Positions 21,919 through 32,438 of a stretch of DNA of 64,000 nucleotides are shown here, piece by piece. Source of the stretch: Telmatactis stephensoni (Eukaryota; Cnidaria; Anthozoa; Actiniaria; Isophelliidae). The stretch's first letter is position 1, and each line of letters starts with the position of its first letter. Made by a program: the position numbers and the translations under genes. Below the pieces are notes generated by a model. The model saw nothing but the letters and a program-made list of their open reading frames with translations, did not search any database and had not been told where the DNA came from. Location of the stretch: positions 124,001-188,000 of the forward strand of contig JALIZF010001712.1 of assembly GCA_029948255.1 (NCBI GenBank), in the 5' to 3' direction.

Positions 21919-24900
21919 GTATTTAGAATATATTTCTTCCAATTATCCATTCTGTGTCATTCATTTATATCACAACAAACAGGCACAAGCGACCATTCAA
22001 CCAGCCAATCTGTGCGCACGTTATTTAACATTTTGCGTAGGTCTGTACACTCATAGATGCAGGGATGACTTCATAATGTAATGAGAACAAAAAAAGTATG
22101 TCACGATCGAGACATAGTCGAGTGCATGGCGTAACTGTTGTTCTCACCTCATTTTGACGTCTTCCGTTCATCTAATAGAGTAAGACCCACGGAAAAATGG
22201 AATCTATTTATTTTACGTAATACTTGTCGAAGTATTTCAACCAATCATAGTGCGACGTCATCAGTGGGTGTGTCGTAATCACACACGGTTCTCAACCAAT
22301 CACACGTAATATGAGCGCACTTAATATACCAACTATTATATATATACACACTGCAAATATTTTAAAATGACATATACTTTTTTGTCTAACATTTTACTAA
22401 CGGGGCACTAAAGAAGCGCATTGAATTCGTTTATACTTACAGTCAAATCACAAAACAATTTGTTCGTTTATTCAAGACTCTTTGCCTATATGAAGTCATT
22501 TAATTCTAACATCTAACCTCGGAAGCCAACGTCTATTACTCTTGCGCTGTTTCCTCACTCCTAGAAATCATACCCCTAAATTAAAAACGTTGACGTATAT
22601 TAGAACATGTTCCGGTAACGAAATCTACCTTACTAAATTTCTGAATTCTGAAATAAATTTCTGAAATTTCGACCTACTTAATAAGGTACGTTGACCAATC
22701 AGCATCAAGCATAATGATATTGAGACAAATGACCTTTAAACAGCTGGGAATTTTGACTTCTGTGGAAAACGTGCGATAGAATGATACCCAATGGTTCCCC
22801 ACCACTCTGACGTACCACTCTAAGGGGGGGGGGGGGGGGGGGGGCTACTTGCCGCTCCGTGAATGTCACCACAAAGCGTTTACTGATCTCTCAGATATGA
22901 TAACGTAAGGAACACTTGTTGCGGTCCACTTATTGAAATTGTACTGTCTCGAGTTAAATAGCATACTAATAGTTCGTTTAAATAGATTTGCATTTGACTC
23001 CCTGATGTTTTTTTTAAAATTTATATATGCCAGTAATTTTTGATGAGTATTATCTGGCAAATATATAAGAGTCACTTATTTGTCCCCTGCAGCATATATA
23101 AGTACTACAATCGATTTATAAACAAAACAATGCACCAACTTCTCTGTCTTTTTAACTGTACAGATAAGTGATCTTTCGGTTGACTGCATGATGTAATTAT
23201 ACTTTGGTTGAATTCTTTCATAGATTGCAGCAAGATAGAGAGTATATGCAGGGAACTTGTGGCAAAATTTATGCCAGCCATTCCTAGCACACCCTCAAAA
23301 CTCACAACAGGTAGTATGACGGTCGAGTATTGATTTGTTTGCCTTTCATCTTACTTAGATGATCGTCCGTTTGGACTTAAGTTTATTCACGTATTTTTTT
23401 TCTCGGTTTACATAGAATTCACGTTTATAACATCAAGTATTTTTCACGTCAAAACTGATATCTATGTAGGTAAGCCATAATAACTTCTTAACAGCATTGC
23501 AGGTTAAAAGGTTAGCATATATTTTTGAAAACCAAAACAGAAAAAGAAGACCAGATCAAAGAAAACAAAACACTGAACAAAAATCCGACCAAACAAATAA
23601 ACAAACAACCAAACACAAGTGAACGAACGGACAATGGAACGATCGAACGAACGAACAATATGAAACGAACGAACGAACGAACAATGAAACGAACGAATGA
23701 ACGAACAATGAAACGAACGAACGAACGAGCAAACATGCAAACTAAGGAAAGCCACTACTCTAGCTGCATCGTTTTTTTCCAACACAGTTTCCCATGAAGC
23801 GGATCACTAATGACATAAATTAATGATCAGCATCAATTACTACCTTCACTATCAGTTTTGATCACCACATGCATGCCTGTTATCAGTTCAAAGGCTCAAA
23901 CGCGTCTGAACCCCCCCTCCCCCCCAGCCGTTCCTCAACATTTTAAACAAATGTAGACTTAAAACAAGTCTCAACATACAAAGTCAGAACCACCTTCTTT
24001 TGCTAGATCCTGGCGATTGGCCAGTACTGGCCAGTACTGGCGATCGACAGTAGCCATTCTGGATGAACAAACAAGAGACGCTAATGAGAAATTGCTAAGT
24101 CACATGACACGCAGCTCAGCAATACAACACCCGCAACAAAAGCGCGGTTTCTCACAAAAACTGTATATGGTAAGCTAGGTCAATCACATTTTCTTCATTA
24201 TCTTGAACAGCTAGTACAAGTGTCATACCGACAACTGCATCAAGTCAGAGGAACCAGAAAAGCAAGCGATTCTATATAGTAGTTATAGTGATAGTCTTGG
24301 GTGCTGTTATACTTGGAGCATGTTGTATTATTTTTATAATATGTGGATGCAGGAGGAGGAAAGAAGGTAAGGAAGCAAACCAACCAACCAACCAACCACC
24401 AACTAAAGCCTTTATAGTTTTTTGTAAATATAAGAATAATAATAATGGTCAATTTTAATGCATGCATGGGTATTTATATAGCGCATTTCCCAAAGATTCC
24501 TGATAAATTAAATATATGTTAATTGCCTTAAACTTATTCTTGAAATATGAAATTGTTTTATTACAGCAAAAGCCCAAAAGGAAGAGTAAGTATACGTTCA
24601 TCTGTTGTACTAAAAGGTAGACAGAAATACAGTGTCGACCTGATTCTAAAGTGTTCTTTATCCGTACTAGTGAATTCCTTGCTGTTCTCGTGAAAAAAAA
24701 TCTCTTTGAGAACTTCGCGGTCCTTGTGATAGCCAGCCTACTATATGTTCTGTAACCGGCGTGGGTTCCATGAGTAAAGAACGTAGGCGAACACTAGCTA
24801 AATCCAGGCATGCAGCTCTATACACATCTAACAAAATCGTAATACCACGTTGCCAACGTATCCTTGTTCTTAAATGGGCGTCCTTGTCCCTTTTGGACCC

Positions 24901-26876
24901 TAAACATTGTAAGTTACACTTGATACCCAAATGGTTATCTTGGATCGGGGAAGTAGAAATCCATGGATATAAAATAAATTTTTATATCCAATAAACGTAA
25001 CAGTACAGCAGATTTGATGAGTGCAGGTAGGCGTTAGTTCTGAAACATACACCTTCCGATTGTTTGAAGGGTGGTTAGAGTCATTTCTGGGTTAAATCAA
25101 TGGATTTTAACTGATTAAACCCTGGATTAGCGCTAATGGTCTTTTGAGCAATGGGTGCTGTAGGTAATGCAGTAATTAATAATGATACAAATATCCTTTG
25201 TTTTGTTATAACAGAACGAATAAATGCGCTCATCAGGGAACGAAAGTTGACTGCAATTTAAATGGTTCTACCCCGTTGAATGGTTTCGTTGTGGACAAAG
25301 ACAATGAGGAAATAGATGAGCTTTTATTGCAACGCAAAGAACCAGAAAATGGAAAAATGAACATCAAAACTGAAGTATGGTCTTCAAATGGATATATAGA
25401 TCACCCTGAAATAGATATCCAAGAAAATTCTGATGAGAACGAAGAATCTTGTTCCAATGAGTATGAAATGGAGTCCGCTTGTGATCTCCAAACTCAAGGA
25501 ACACAAGTATTAAGCAGCGATGAGTCAGGTTCCGTTTACAGCAATGGAACAAGTTACACAAGTCACACCCAACGTAATGGGGTGCCAAGATCTTTAGATA
25601 TTGCATCAAAACAGCCAGGAATTCAATACGCCAACGGATACACTCTGCCAGAACCTGAGGCGCATAAAGCTTTCATCCAATCTGAAAACGAGACGGGACA
25701 TTTGAACATTATTAAATCGGACGTTGTTGTACCCACCCAGGAAGCGCAATACGCAAGCATTGTAACCATTTCAACAAATCCTAAATACAATAAAATTGTC
25801 GAGAGAAATAAAATGCCTTTCCTTTCAACATTTGCACCAGTTAACGAAGACAACGAACGCAATGTAACAAACTTTGCGCATAAAGAATTTCCAGTCTACG
25901 CAACCATTGACCGTCATCTACGTAAATGTCCTAGAACTACACAAGAAGAACCGGTATATGCCACAGTGGATAGAATATCAGCTAAGGTATGACCTCGCGT
26001 TGTATGGATGCACATGCAGTGATGGAAGATAAGATAAACTGGAGGAAAGTAAGGGAAGATCTTGTGTTTATTAGAAATTGATGGGATGGATAAATAGGAA
26101 AAGGAATGGAAGAATAGAAGCATGGATGAATATAGCCCTAGCTAAGGGAGCTAGGTTAGACGTTTAAGCAGATGGTTAGATAAGCTGATAGATAAATGGG
26201 TAGATGGCATGCATGAATGGCTAGATTAACGATGGTTGGGAAGATGGATACGATATAGGTAGACGGTTAGGTTTTGTAACTGGGTTATAACCACGAAAAG
26301 GTACAACCCTTGCTATTCACCACTTTGATTCAGGTCCACCTCGGGCACATATCAACCGAGTTTGATGTGTTGTTCCCTACCACATCCTTTTTCCCTTCCA
26401 TTGCAGAAATCAACATGTGAGTTTTATGTTTTATGAAAAATACTTAATGTAGAGATAGTGTTTGTGAGTGAAAAACCAAGAACCACCATGTGGATATGCT
26501 GCTATGAAAAAATGATTATGAAGATTGTCGCCTTAATTAACTACAACCAGATATTCAAATGCACATTCTAGAGTGGTGCGAGCATTCTCTAGAGATCGGA
26601 AGGACGTCGTGGATTTAACTCTCGATCATCCGGAGCTCAGACTTTTCTCTGAGATTCAAAGTATTTCTAGACATTACTGTGTCAACGTCTGTGTCAAATT
26701 CTTTATTTCATTCTCATGTATATAATTTATACTTTTAGAAAGAAGCACCAAACGACGAATGCAATTACGCCGAATTAGCAGACTTCGACACGAATGCATG
26801 GCGCTACACAAACAGACCTCCTCCTTATGAATATACTAAATACGCAGTTGTTCAAATACCAAGTCAAACATCTTAA
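21542..26876 (+). CDS. C-type lectin transmembrane receptor with ITSM/ITIM-like tail (gene C)
   Basis: Six exons fit: 21542-21918 (lectin), 23224-23310 (stalk, DCSKIESIC), 24211-24366 (membrane), 24567-24585 (microexon), 25215-25986 and 26739-26876 (TAA). Exons up to the microexon join in phase 1, then phases 2 and 0. The lectin exon shows CYTF....K.W..S...C...GGDLVSMETKEEW, EWHIGL and ICEYK, classic C-type lectin signatures. The membrane helix is YIVVIVIVLGAVILGACCII followed by CGCRRRK. The 300-odd residue tail is acidic and holds AQYASI, PVYATI, PVYATV, NYAEL and TKYAVV (fits ITSM TxYxxV). The lectin exon has two frameshifts (near 21690 and 21845), so the ectodomain is broken in this copy while all tail exons are intact. 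Inferred role: inhibitory-type recognition receptor. Confidence 0.65.
22824..22844 (+). repeat. Poly-G run (21 bp)
   Basis: An uninterrupted G homopolymer in an intron of gene C. G-runs of this length can form quadruplexes and are prone to length errors. Confidence 0.95.
23600..23735 (+). repeat. (GAAC)n/(CAAA)n simple repeat
   Basis: Imperfect gaacgaac arrays in an intron of gene C. The open frames rich in SFVRS or NERT repeats are products of this tract. Confidence 0.9.
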
Positions 26877-27414
26877 CATCAAAATAACATAATTTAACAG
26901 TATGCATAAAAACGTACTAGAAAAATATAATAGCAAATTAGCACACAATAAACTAACAAAAAATATATGGGACCGCGGAGAGAGTGGATTCTGGGGGCTT
27001 GGCTCCTTAATATTTCTCGAGAACAATTTTTTTACGAAAATACGCAAATGAGAAGTAGCGTAAGCTGTTAATAAGCCCCCAAACGAACCTCCGTGGTTCC
27101 TGGTAAAGAAGGCAGAGATTATAGCGGATAAATCAAGAGTTAACAGCTCTTTTAGTGGTCATTTGATTTACAGTTCGAGGCAACGTTAAACCATAAAGAA
27201 ATAGAATTGATAGGAGGTTTATATGCTATGAACTTAATAAGGCCATTCATACAAGACCAAGTAAGACGCGCCTTATATAAGACGCAAACGGTTCTGTATA
27301 AACAGCAGTTATAGTCGAACACGTGACTTATCGAGGCAAAGCGCTAGCTGAGATCACTGTTACTCATTAATGTGCGTCTTAGATTTAAAGTGCCGTTTAC
27401 ACGGAGAGGCTGCG
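26877..27414. other. Intergenic downstream of gene C
   Basis: No gene is seen. Scattered halves of foldback repeats (ggccattcatacaagac, gtcttagatttaaagtgccg) lie near 27240-27410. Confidence 0.45.
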
Positions 27415-27555
27415 TCTTACGGCCCGTTTACATAAGAGAGGGTGTCCCTATGTAGTAGGGTTAACTCTTTTGTTTTTGTGTCCCCCAGGGAAAAGAAAAC
27501 AAAAGAGCTGTCCCTACTACATAGGGGCACCCTCTCTCATGTGAACGGGCCCTGA
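27415..27555. mobile_element. Foldback MITE
   Basis: Arms ggcccgtttacataagagag and the inverse of ctctctcatgtgaacgggcc flank inner inverted copies of tccctatgtagtaggg. Non-coding. Confidence 0.75.
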
Positions 27556-28139
27556 TTTTCGCTCGCATAAATGGCCCTAATGAATCCTAGGAAAGCAGTC
27601 GCTGTTAAGATTATTCAAGGTTACAGCAAATGGTAGTCCACTAATATAGCCTACTGACATCGCGCGATGTAATTTTAGTGCTAAATTTTGGCGAAATCAG
27701 GAGGCTCCTTTTTTGGAAAACGGCTAACTCTATCGTGACGCGTCATGCAGCTATTCTTGAGGCAATCACGCAACGCAACGCGTCACGCAACATCCTTTGC
27801 AATCTTGTAAATTGAGTGACGGTGCACAGTGTAAGGAGGCTATGTTTACAGACAAAGGAAATAGTCGACAGTACTGTTTTGTTTTAGGTAGGTCATAACA
27901 GACAGAAACTAAAGGTTACGTGAAATATGTAATTTAGAACAACGGAACTTGTCATGTGATCAGTGAAAAACATTGACAAAGTAAAAATTGCTCAATCTCA
28001 ACTCAGCCAAACTGTATTTCCAACTGAATGTAAATGATCAAAGAGCAAAATTTGCGTTAATCTATTTTAAGAAAAGTACTAATTGAGATAAGTCTTGCAA
28101 CATACAGATCGTAAAATACAACGTACACCGTACAATATT

Positions 28140-28400
28140 CACCTATTTCAAATAAGGTTGTCGCATGAGAGGCCTAAAGCCAACGCGACTAGACCGAAAA
28201 GGAGAATGGGGGTAGTTTCAAAACCGCACTCAATTTTCGGTTTTAGACTTGACTTTTAACATCAACAATTCAAGTTCTTTGTTGTATAAGGTAGAAGCAA
28301 GATAGTCGTGAATTGTCGTGTTGATATTCATGTGCCTTTTCTATGCCAGTAACCTCTACCCATACTTTCTTTCGACAACGTTTTTTGAAATGGGTGTATA
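28140..28400. mobile_element. CACCTATTTCAAAAA-family MITE, tandem copy 1
   Basis: Left end acctatttcaaataaggttg. Right end cgacaacgttttttgaaatg is its inverse. Internal text includes gcgactagaccg and gggtag. It abuts the next copy directly. Confidence 0.75.
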
Positions 28401-28691
28401 CACCTATTTCAAAAAATGTTGTCGGGCGAGAGGCTTACGCGACTAGACCGCAAGGGAGTATGGGCAGTTGAAAAAAAATTATATATACTCTCTTTTTGGC
28501 TTTGGTCTTCATTTTAAGCATCAATGAATAAAGGACTTTGTTGTATAAGCTCGACACAAGCTGGTTGACAATTGTCGTGCTGATATTTATGTGGTTTCAG
28601 AGCTTTTAGTAATTCCTACCCATACTCCATTTCGGGTGAGTCGCGTAGACTTGAGTCTATTTACCGACAACGTTAATTAAAATAGGTCTAT
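28401..28691. mobile_element. CACCTATTTCAAAAA-family MITE, tandem copy 2
   Basis: Left end cacctatttcaaaaaatgtt. Right end ccgacaacgttaattaaaat plus aggtctatacac. The internal gcgactagaccgcaa matches copy 1, so two members sit head to tail. Confidence 0.75.
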
Positions 28692-28992
28692 ACACTTCGT
28701 ATTACTTCCTGCTTCGCAATGCGCTTTGATTAACATCTGAACCGTTTTGACATTATACTACGAGACTCTGTCATTTTATTTCTCCATCTTCCTATTTTTC
28801 TCCTCTTTTCTGTTTTTCTCTATATATTATTCGTTTCTTTTTCCTCTCTTCTCCTCTTCTCTTATCTTCCCTTTCTCTTCCTTCTAAAGCTATAGATGAT
28901 AATACGTTTATTATTATAACTGATCTGTTCTAATTGACTTCATAGTTATGGCTTCTGCTAGTCTGTGCACTCTTTTACAAGTATACGGAAAA

Positions 28993-28997
28993 AATAA
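28993..28997 (+). repeat. Left target-site duplication (AATAA)
   Basis: The five bases before the inverted repeat are AATAA, and the same five follow the right repeat at 47368-47372. Confidence 0.8.
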
Positions 28998-29088
28998 AGC
29001 AGCAGTAAGGGTTTATCTCGATCGCGCCTTGTGATTTACAGGGCCTGCCTGTATAGATCTAGGGGTGTCCACATCAGGGATTCTCTGC
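28998..29088 (+). repeat. Left terminal inverted repeat (91 bp)
   Basis: Starts agcagcagtaagggtttatc and ends cagggattctctgc. It is identical, base for base on my reading, to the reverse complement of 47277-47367. It contains TCGATCGCG and two tail-to-tail GGGCCTGCCTG-like words. Confidence 0.95.
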
Positions 29089-29162
29089 ATATTTCTAGGG
29101 TGTTTTTGGCCAAAGTGATTAAAAGACTGCTGCTGGAGAGTAAAAGAAATAAGTGTTATATA

Positions 29163-29753
29163 ATGTGTTGCAATGCCCCTCAAGTAGATTACGAAAAGTA
29201 TACAGTTTGCTCTAATTGCCTGCGACGTGAAATTAAGCCCCCAGAGCCGAGGCCTTTAAAGTGTTGTGGTAGGCGAATGACCATAGAAGAAGACACTTCG
29301 GCCGTGTGTGAAATCTGTGGCCGTATAGTTTTTAATGCGGTGCCCTGTGCTACCTTTGGTCAATGTTATGCTAACGGCGGTCGTAAAAAGACGCCATATA
29401 AGAGAATTATTTACTTTAGAAAGTGGATGCGAATTATTTTAGGTTTAGAGCCAGTCTATGTTGATAAGAAAACCTTACGGCAGATAAAAGCTCATCTCAA
29501 AGAACCCACGCTACAGGGTTTGAAAAAGACTCTAAAAAAATTAAAGCTACAAAAATATAATAATGGCATTTCTTATATTTTGTCAGAAATAACCGGAGAA
29601 AAAATTCCCGACGTTTCTATGCAAATTATGCGTAGGGCCGAGAGTATGTTTATTCAGCTGCGGGGGGAAATCCCTTATTACCCTGACGTCATCTACAAAA
29701 TATTTTATGACATCGACCCCAACCACCCCCTATTGAGATGGATTCCTGGTTGA
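29163..29753 (+). CDS. VLTF3-like late transcription factor
   Basis: The 196-residue product resembles the poxvirus/NCLDV late transcription factor VLTF3 (A2L family). It has a zinc-ribbon-like head with Cys16/Cys19 and Cys49/Cys52 (plus Cys34/35), then a conserved body with PYKRIIYFRKWMR and LKKLKLQKYNNGISYIL, and a C-terminal IYKIFYDI...HPLLRW. In large DNA viruses this factor directs RNA polymerase to late promoters. I chose ATG 29163 because it sits directly on gttatataATG, the start motif used by nearly all genes here. The open frame upstream to 29031 has no ATG and runs into the terminal repeat. It is the first gene inside the left end and is intact. Confidence 0.8.
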   Translation: MCCNAPQVDYEKYTVCSNCLRREIKPPEPRPLKCCGRRMTIEEDTSAVCEICGRIVFNAVPCATFGQCYANGGRKKTPYKRIIYFRKWMRIILGLEPVYVDKKTLRQIKAHLKEPTLQGLKKTLKKLKLQKYNNGISYILSEITGEKIPDVSMQIMRRAESMFIQLRGEIPYYPDVIYKIFYDIDPNHPLLRWIPG

Positions 29754-29810
29754 TGACTCATCGGGACTTCCCCTTTGAGAATAAAAAAGAGCAAAACTGG
29801 CTTTTTGGCC

Positions 29811-29873
29811 AGAAACCCCGTCGGGGAATAGATCGACTCGGAAGCTAATGCGTATTCCCCGACGGGGTTTTTT
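29811..29873. terminator. Strong hairpin after the VLTF3-like gene
   Basis: The arms aaaccccgtcggggaata and tattccccgacggggttt are perfect 18-bp inverses around a loop of about 27 bases, followed by a T run. A smaller ctggcttttTGgccag stem precedes it. Giant viruses such as mimivirus end transcripts at hairpins; this is a plausible analogue but not proven. Confidence 0.6.
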
Positions 29874-30009
29874 GACTTTGTATTTTAATTTCATATTTTT
29901 TTGTATTTTTGTTTGACTTTGTATTGATTTTAATTTCATTATTTGTGACACTTTGGCCACTTCTGTTTCATTGTTTGACTTTGTATTGTGGAACTCCTCG
30001 TCGCGAGGC

Positions 30010-30178
30010 TGAACCACTATATATCGACCGGTTTTATATTAATTGCCGGTCGTACAATGGTATATAGTGGAGGGGATTCACTATATACCAAGGGTCTGAG
30101 AATGGCAGCCTGAACACAGACGAACTCGAGACTCCCCTCAGATCTCAAGTCCGCCCGCCTCAACACCACCATTCTCGG
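30010..30178. ncRNA. Candidate structured RNA or cruciform signal
   Basis: Three stems occur in a row. At 30010-30074, accactatatatcgaccgg pairs with ccggtcg...tatatagtgg. At 30058-30089, tggtatatagtg pairs with cactatatacca. At 30093-30178, gtctgagaatgg pairs with ccattctcggac around an 60-base GC-richer insert. The first two share an arm, so they are alternative folds. A TTTTT run follows at about 30189. No protein is encoded. An RNA gene, an origin or a packaging signal would each fit. Confidence 0.35.
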
Positions 30179-30339
30179 ACAATACTATACTTTTTCCATA
30201 ACCTACTTATAGCTGAATTTCGTGATGAAATTATCCGTGTGGGAGTCATTGCCTCACTGCGCATATTCAGTACCGACGACAGCTGAGTGGCGTTCAATAT
30301 GCAAATTAAAGCCCATGGGATTTTTCTCGAAGTGAATAT

Positions 30340-30945
30340 TTATTGATTTAGTTTTTGTTTTATTTCTTGCATGGCTTCGCTGTAGATTTTCTTGCGTAGT
30401 TCGGGATCGTCTTTTTTAAAAACTTCGACTCTAGTTTTTTGTCGGATTTCATTTTTTAATTGCTCGTATTTATTGGACTCGGCCATAATTAAAGCAAATT
30501 CATTCTCATCGATTCTGTTATTGTGGAGAGCTTTCGAAATGAGGTCTGAGATTGTATTTATTTTAGATTTGCATAACATTGTTGTTTTCTCATGTTTCGA
30601 AACCTTTTGGGTTAATTTTTTAGTCGCTACCGTGGCGACGGCTGAAATAATTCCACAGAGTCCCCCAATCGCGCTTAAAGGGATTCCTACTAGAATTCCT
30701 GGGCCTGTTAAAGATGTGGCAATCCCCGAAGTTGTTAAAAGGGCTGATAAACTACCGGAAGATAAAGCAATGGCATGGGTCACAGAGCGTGTTTTATTGT
30801 ATTTTTTACGCACGCCGTCGTAATGTTTGACCTCGGCGCCTAATTCAGAAAGGATCATATTGATTTTTTGAAGTCGAAAACTTTCTCCATCAGATATGAC
30901 AGGGTATAATGGGGCAGAGGGTTCTTCTCGTATCACATCGGTCAT
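30340..30945 (-). CDS. Polinton-associated membrane protein of unknown function (201 aa)
   Basis: The product starts MTDVIREEPSAPLYPVISDG, has an N-terminal basic helix (YDGVRKKYNK), then two hydrophobic segments (about residues 55-78 and 80-110, Gly/Ala/Ser-rich). It ends in a charged helical tail with KINTISDLISKALHNNRIDE and a D/E-rich calcium-loop-like turn. I recognise this arrangement as a recurrent uncharacterised gene of cnidarian Polintons. It starts on the palindromic core shared with the gene at 30954, with only eight bases between the two ATGs. Probably membrane-active, perhaps in entry or egress; that is a guess. Confidence 0.65.
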   Translation of the reverse strand: MTDVIREEPSAPLYPVISDGESFRLQKINMILSELGAEVKHYDGVRKKYNKTRSVTHAIALSSGSLSALLTTSGIATSLTGPGILVGIPLSAIGGLCGIISAVATVATKKLTQKVSKHEKTTMLCKSKINTISDLISKALHNNRIDENEFALIMAESNKYEQLKNEIRQKTRVEVFKKDDPELRKKIYSEAMQEIKQKLNQ

Positions 30946-30956
30946 TATATATAATG
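30943..30956. promoter_or_regulatory. Bidirectional start palindrome 1
   Basis: CATTATATATAATG is a perfect 14-bp palindrome. Its outer triplets are the start codons of the minus gene (30945) and the plus gene (30954). The AT core therefore serves both directions and leaves no room for separate leaders. Confidence 0.75.
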
Positions 30957-32438
30957 GTACAATACGAATGGCACAGATTTAGGACGGCCTACCCGCACGC
31001 CGATTTTAAAAAGTTCTCTGCCGGGCCTCAGAGTATTGAATTCGAATACAATGGAATTGCTGTCGATGTGTTTAGAGAAGATATTACGCCAGATGGACCT
31101 TTTCCAACGGCAGTGCATCACTATGGCGACGCAAAATTAAATGCGGCGCTTTTAAAGGCCTTAGGACCTAGAGATCCTAAAAACAAGACCGTTAAGATAT
31201 CTCCATCGTCGTGGCCTAAGGATTTTACAGTCGCTAGAATAAATTACCCAGTGCCCGCTGTGGCTTGGCACACGATGCCTCCTAAGACTAATTTCTCTCA
31301 TTTGACCTTAGAAGTGGCGCCGGGTAAAAAGATACCTTTAAAAGTTCGTAACGTGTTTAAAAAGAGTGAGACAGAATTTAAATCTGCAGCGGCGGCAAAA
31401 AAATGGCTAAAAGGGCCAAGTATGACTTACTGGGCGCAACAGTTAAACTTTGCCGTATGGGCGGCGACGGCGGGCTGCGGTGTGGGTTTAGATATGCTAC
31501 AGCGGTGTTCTTTTTTACAGTTTCATGTAATTTTTACTATTCGCCGCATTCTACATGAATTGGGAGCGCCTTTGCCGGGCGATCTTAGCTTTGATGCCTA
31601 CGACACACATTATAAAGAGGCGGCCTTTGAGAGGCTATGTAATGAATTTAAAATCCACAAGGACTTTAGGTTCTTAGCGCCCAACAATGGCGGCGTTGGC
31701 GATCCTTATGGCTACGATTACGCAGGGCTTAACATAGAAGAAGGCGGCTGGCCTAACCCTGAGAATAGATTTAGAGATGAAGGTAAGCCTAAATATGGCG
31801 GGCCTGAGATAGAAGTGTTAAAAGATGCCCGCACTTATAGACAATACGATTGGTTTGTATTGCAAAAAGGTGAAGGTCTGGTAAATCTGGCCCGCCTAAA
31901 TAGAAGCATAGAGGCCTACGTTTATTGTGTGCTGGGGGCGCAGGTAGATACACGCTCGCCCATCATAGCCGCTGGTGGTGCTAGTCAAGAAACACAACAA
32001 CAGTTCTTAGTGCTCTTTGAATCGGCCGTCATAGAAAACGACATTGCCAAGAGCATACAAAGGTATCAGTTTGCCGTCCAAGAGGCTAAAGTGCGCTTAG
32101 ACTACGCCATAGCCCCAGGTTGTTGGCTAATGCCTAGCGATTTAGTGATTAATACTCACTCTGTCGTGGGCTATAACAATCTTTTACAAAAGGCTACTGA
32201 GGTGATGAAATTTGGCATCAATGACATCAACGGCGATTTGAAGCAGCGTAAAGTGCCACACTTTGATAAGCCGCCGAAGAAAAAGCCACCGCCTAAGAAA
32301 GAAAACCCCACCCACGGCCCACCAGAGAAAAAGCCTATTAAGCCGCTGCCGACTATAAAAGAAGAATACGACCATGATCTTTTAAAGGGCGGCATTACGG
32401 CGGCGGCGGTGGGGCTGGGCTATTTTATGCTACGGTAA
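30954..32438 (+). CDS. Large Polinton-associated protein, possibly virion-linked (494 aa)
   Basis: From ATG 30954 the product starts MVQYEWHRFR. A first part carries a pairing of F.YNG..VDVFRE. The central part has FAVWAATAGCGVGLDMLQRC and FHVIFTIRRILHELGAPLPGD. The C-terminal 90 residues form a Pro/Lys-rich linker (KPPKKKPPPKKENPTHGPPE) ending in a Gly/Ala membrane helix (GGITAAAVGLGYFML). This long protein with its W.A...GCGV and RR.L.ELG.PLPGD signatures recurs in cnidarian Polintons without known function. The C-terminal anchor after a flexible linker suggests a membrane-tethered virion or entry component. It abuts the convergent coiled-coil gene end to end (32438/32439). The frame is intact. 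Confidence 0.65.
   Translation: MVQYEWHRFRTAYPHADFKKFSAGPQSIEFEYNGIAVDVFREDITPDGPFPTAVHHYGDAKLNAALLKALGPRDPKNKTVKISPSSWPKDFTVARINYPVPAVAWHTMPPKTNFSHLTLEVAPGKKIPLKVRNVFKKSETEFKSAAAAKKWLKGPSMTYWAQQLNFAVWAATAGCGVGLDMLQRCSFLQFHVIFTIRRILHELGAPLPGDLSFDAYDTHYKEAAFERLCNEFKIHKDFRFLAPNNGGVGDPYGYDYAGLNIEEGGWPNPENRFRDEGKPKYGGPEIEVLKDARTYRQYDWFVLQKGEGLVNLARLNRSIEAYVYCVLGAQVDTRSPIIAAGGASQETQQQFLVLFESAVIENDIAKSIQRYQFAVQEAKVRLDYAIAPGCWLMPSDLVINTHSVVGYNNLLQKATEVMKFGINDINGDLKQRKVPHFDKPPKKKPPPKKENPTHGPPEKKPIKPLPTIKEEYDHDLLKGGITAAAVGLGYFMLR

Larger units (their letters stand above)
29754..30339. other. Structured non-coding interval of the element
   Basis: This is the largest gene-free gap in the element. It holds a chain of hairpins (29811-29873, 30010-30074, 30058-30089 and 30093-30178; see separate entries) and no open frame with an ATG on the start motif. 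Candidate for a terminator plus a non-coding RNA or replication/packaging signal. Confidence 0.6.

Noticed and set aside
29031..29162. GTG-initiated N-terminal extension of the VLTF3-like gene
   Set aside because: It reads through the terminal inverted repeat. ATG 29163 lies on the element's standard start motif.
30909..30953. Earlier start for the 494-aa protein
   Set aside because: It would overlap the divergent gene and lacks ATG on the motif; 30954 fits the palindrome.
32171..32395. Glycine/phenylalanine-rich minus frame
   Set aside because: Antisense shadow of the Pro/Lys-rich linker of the 30954 gene.
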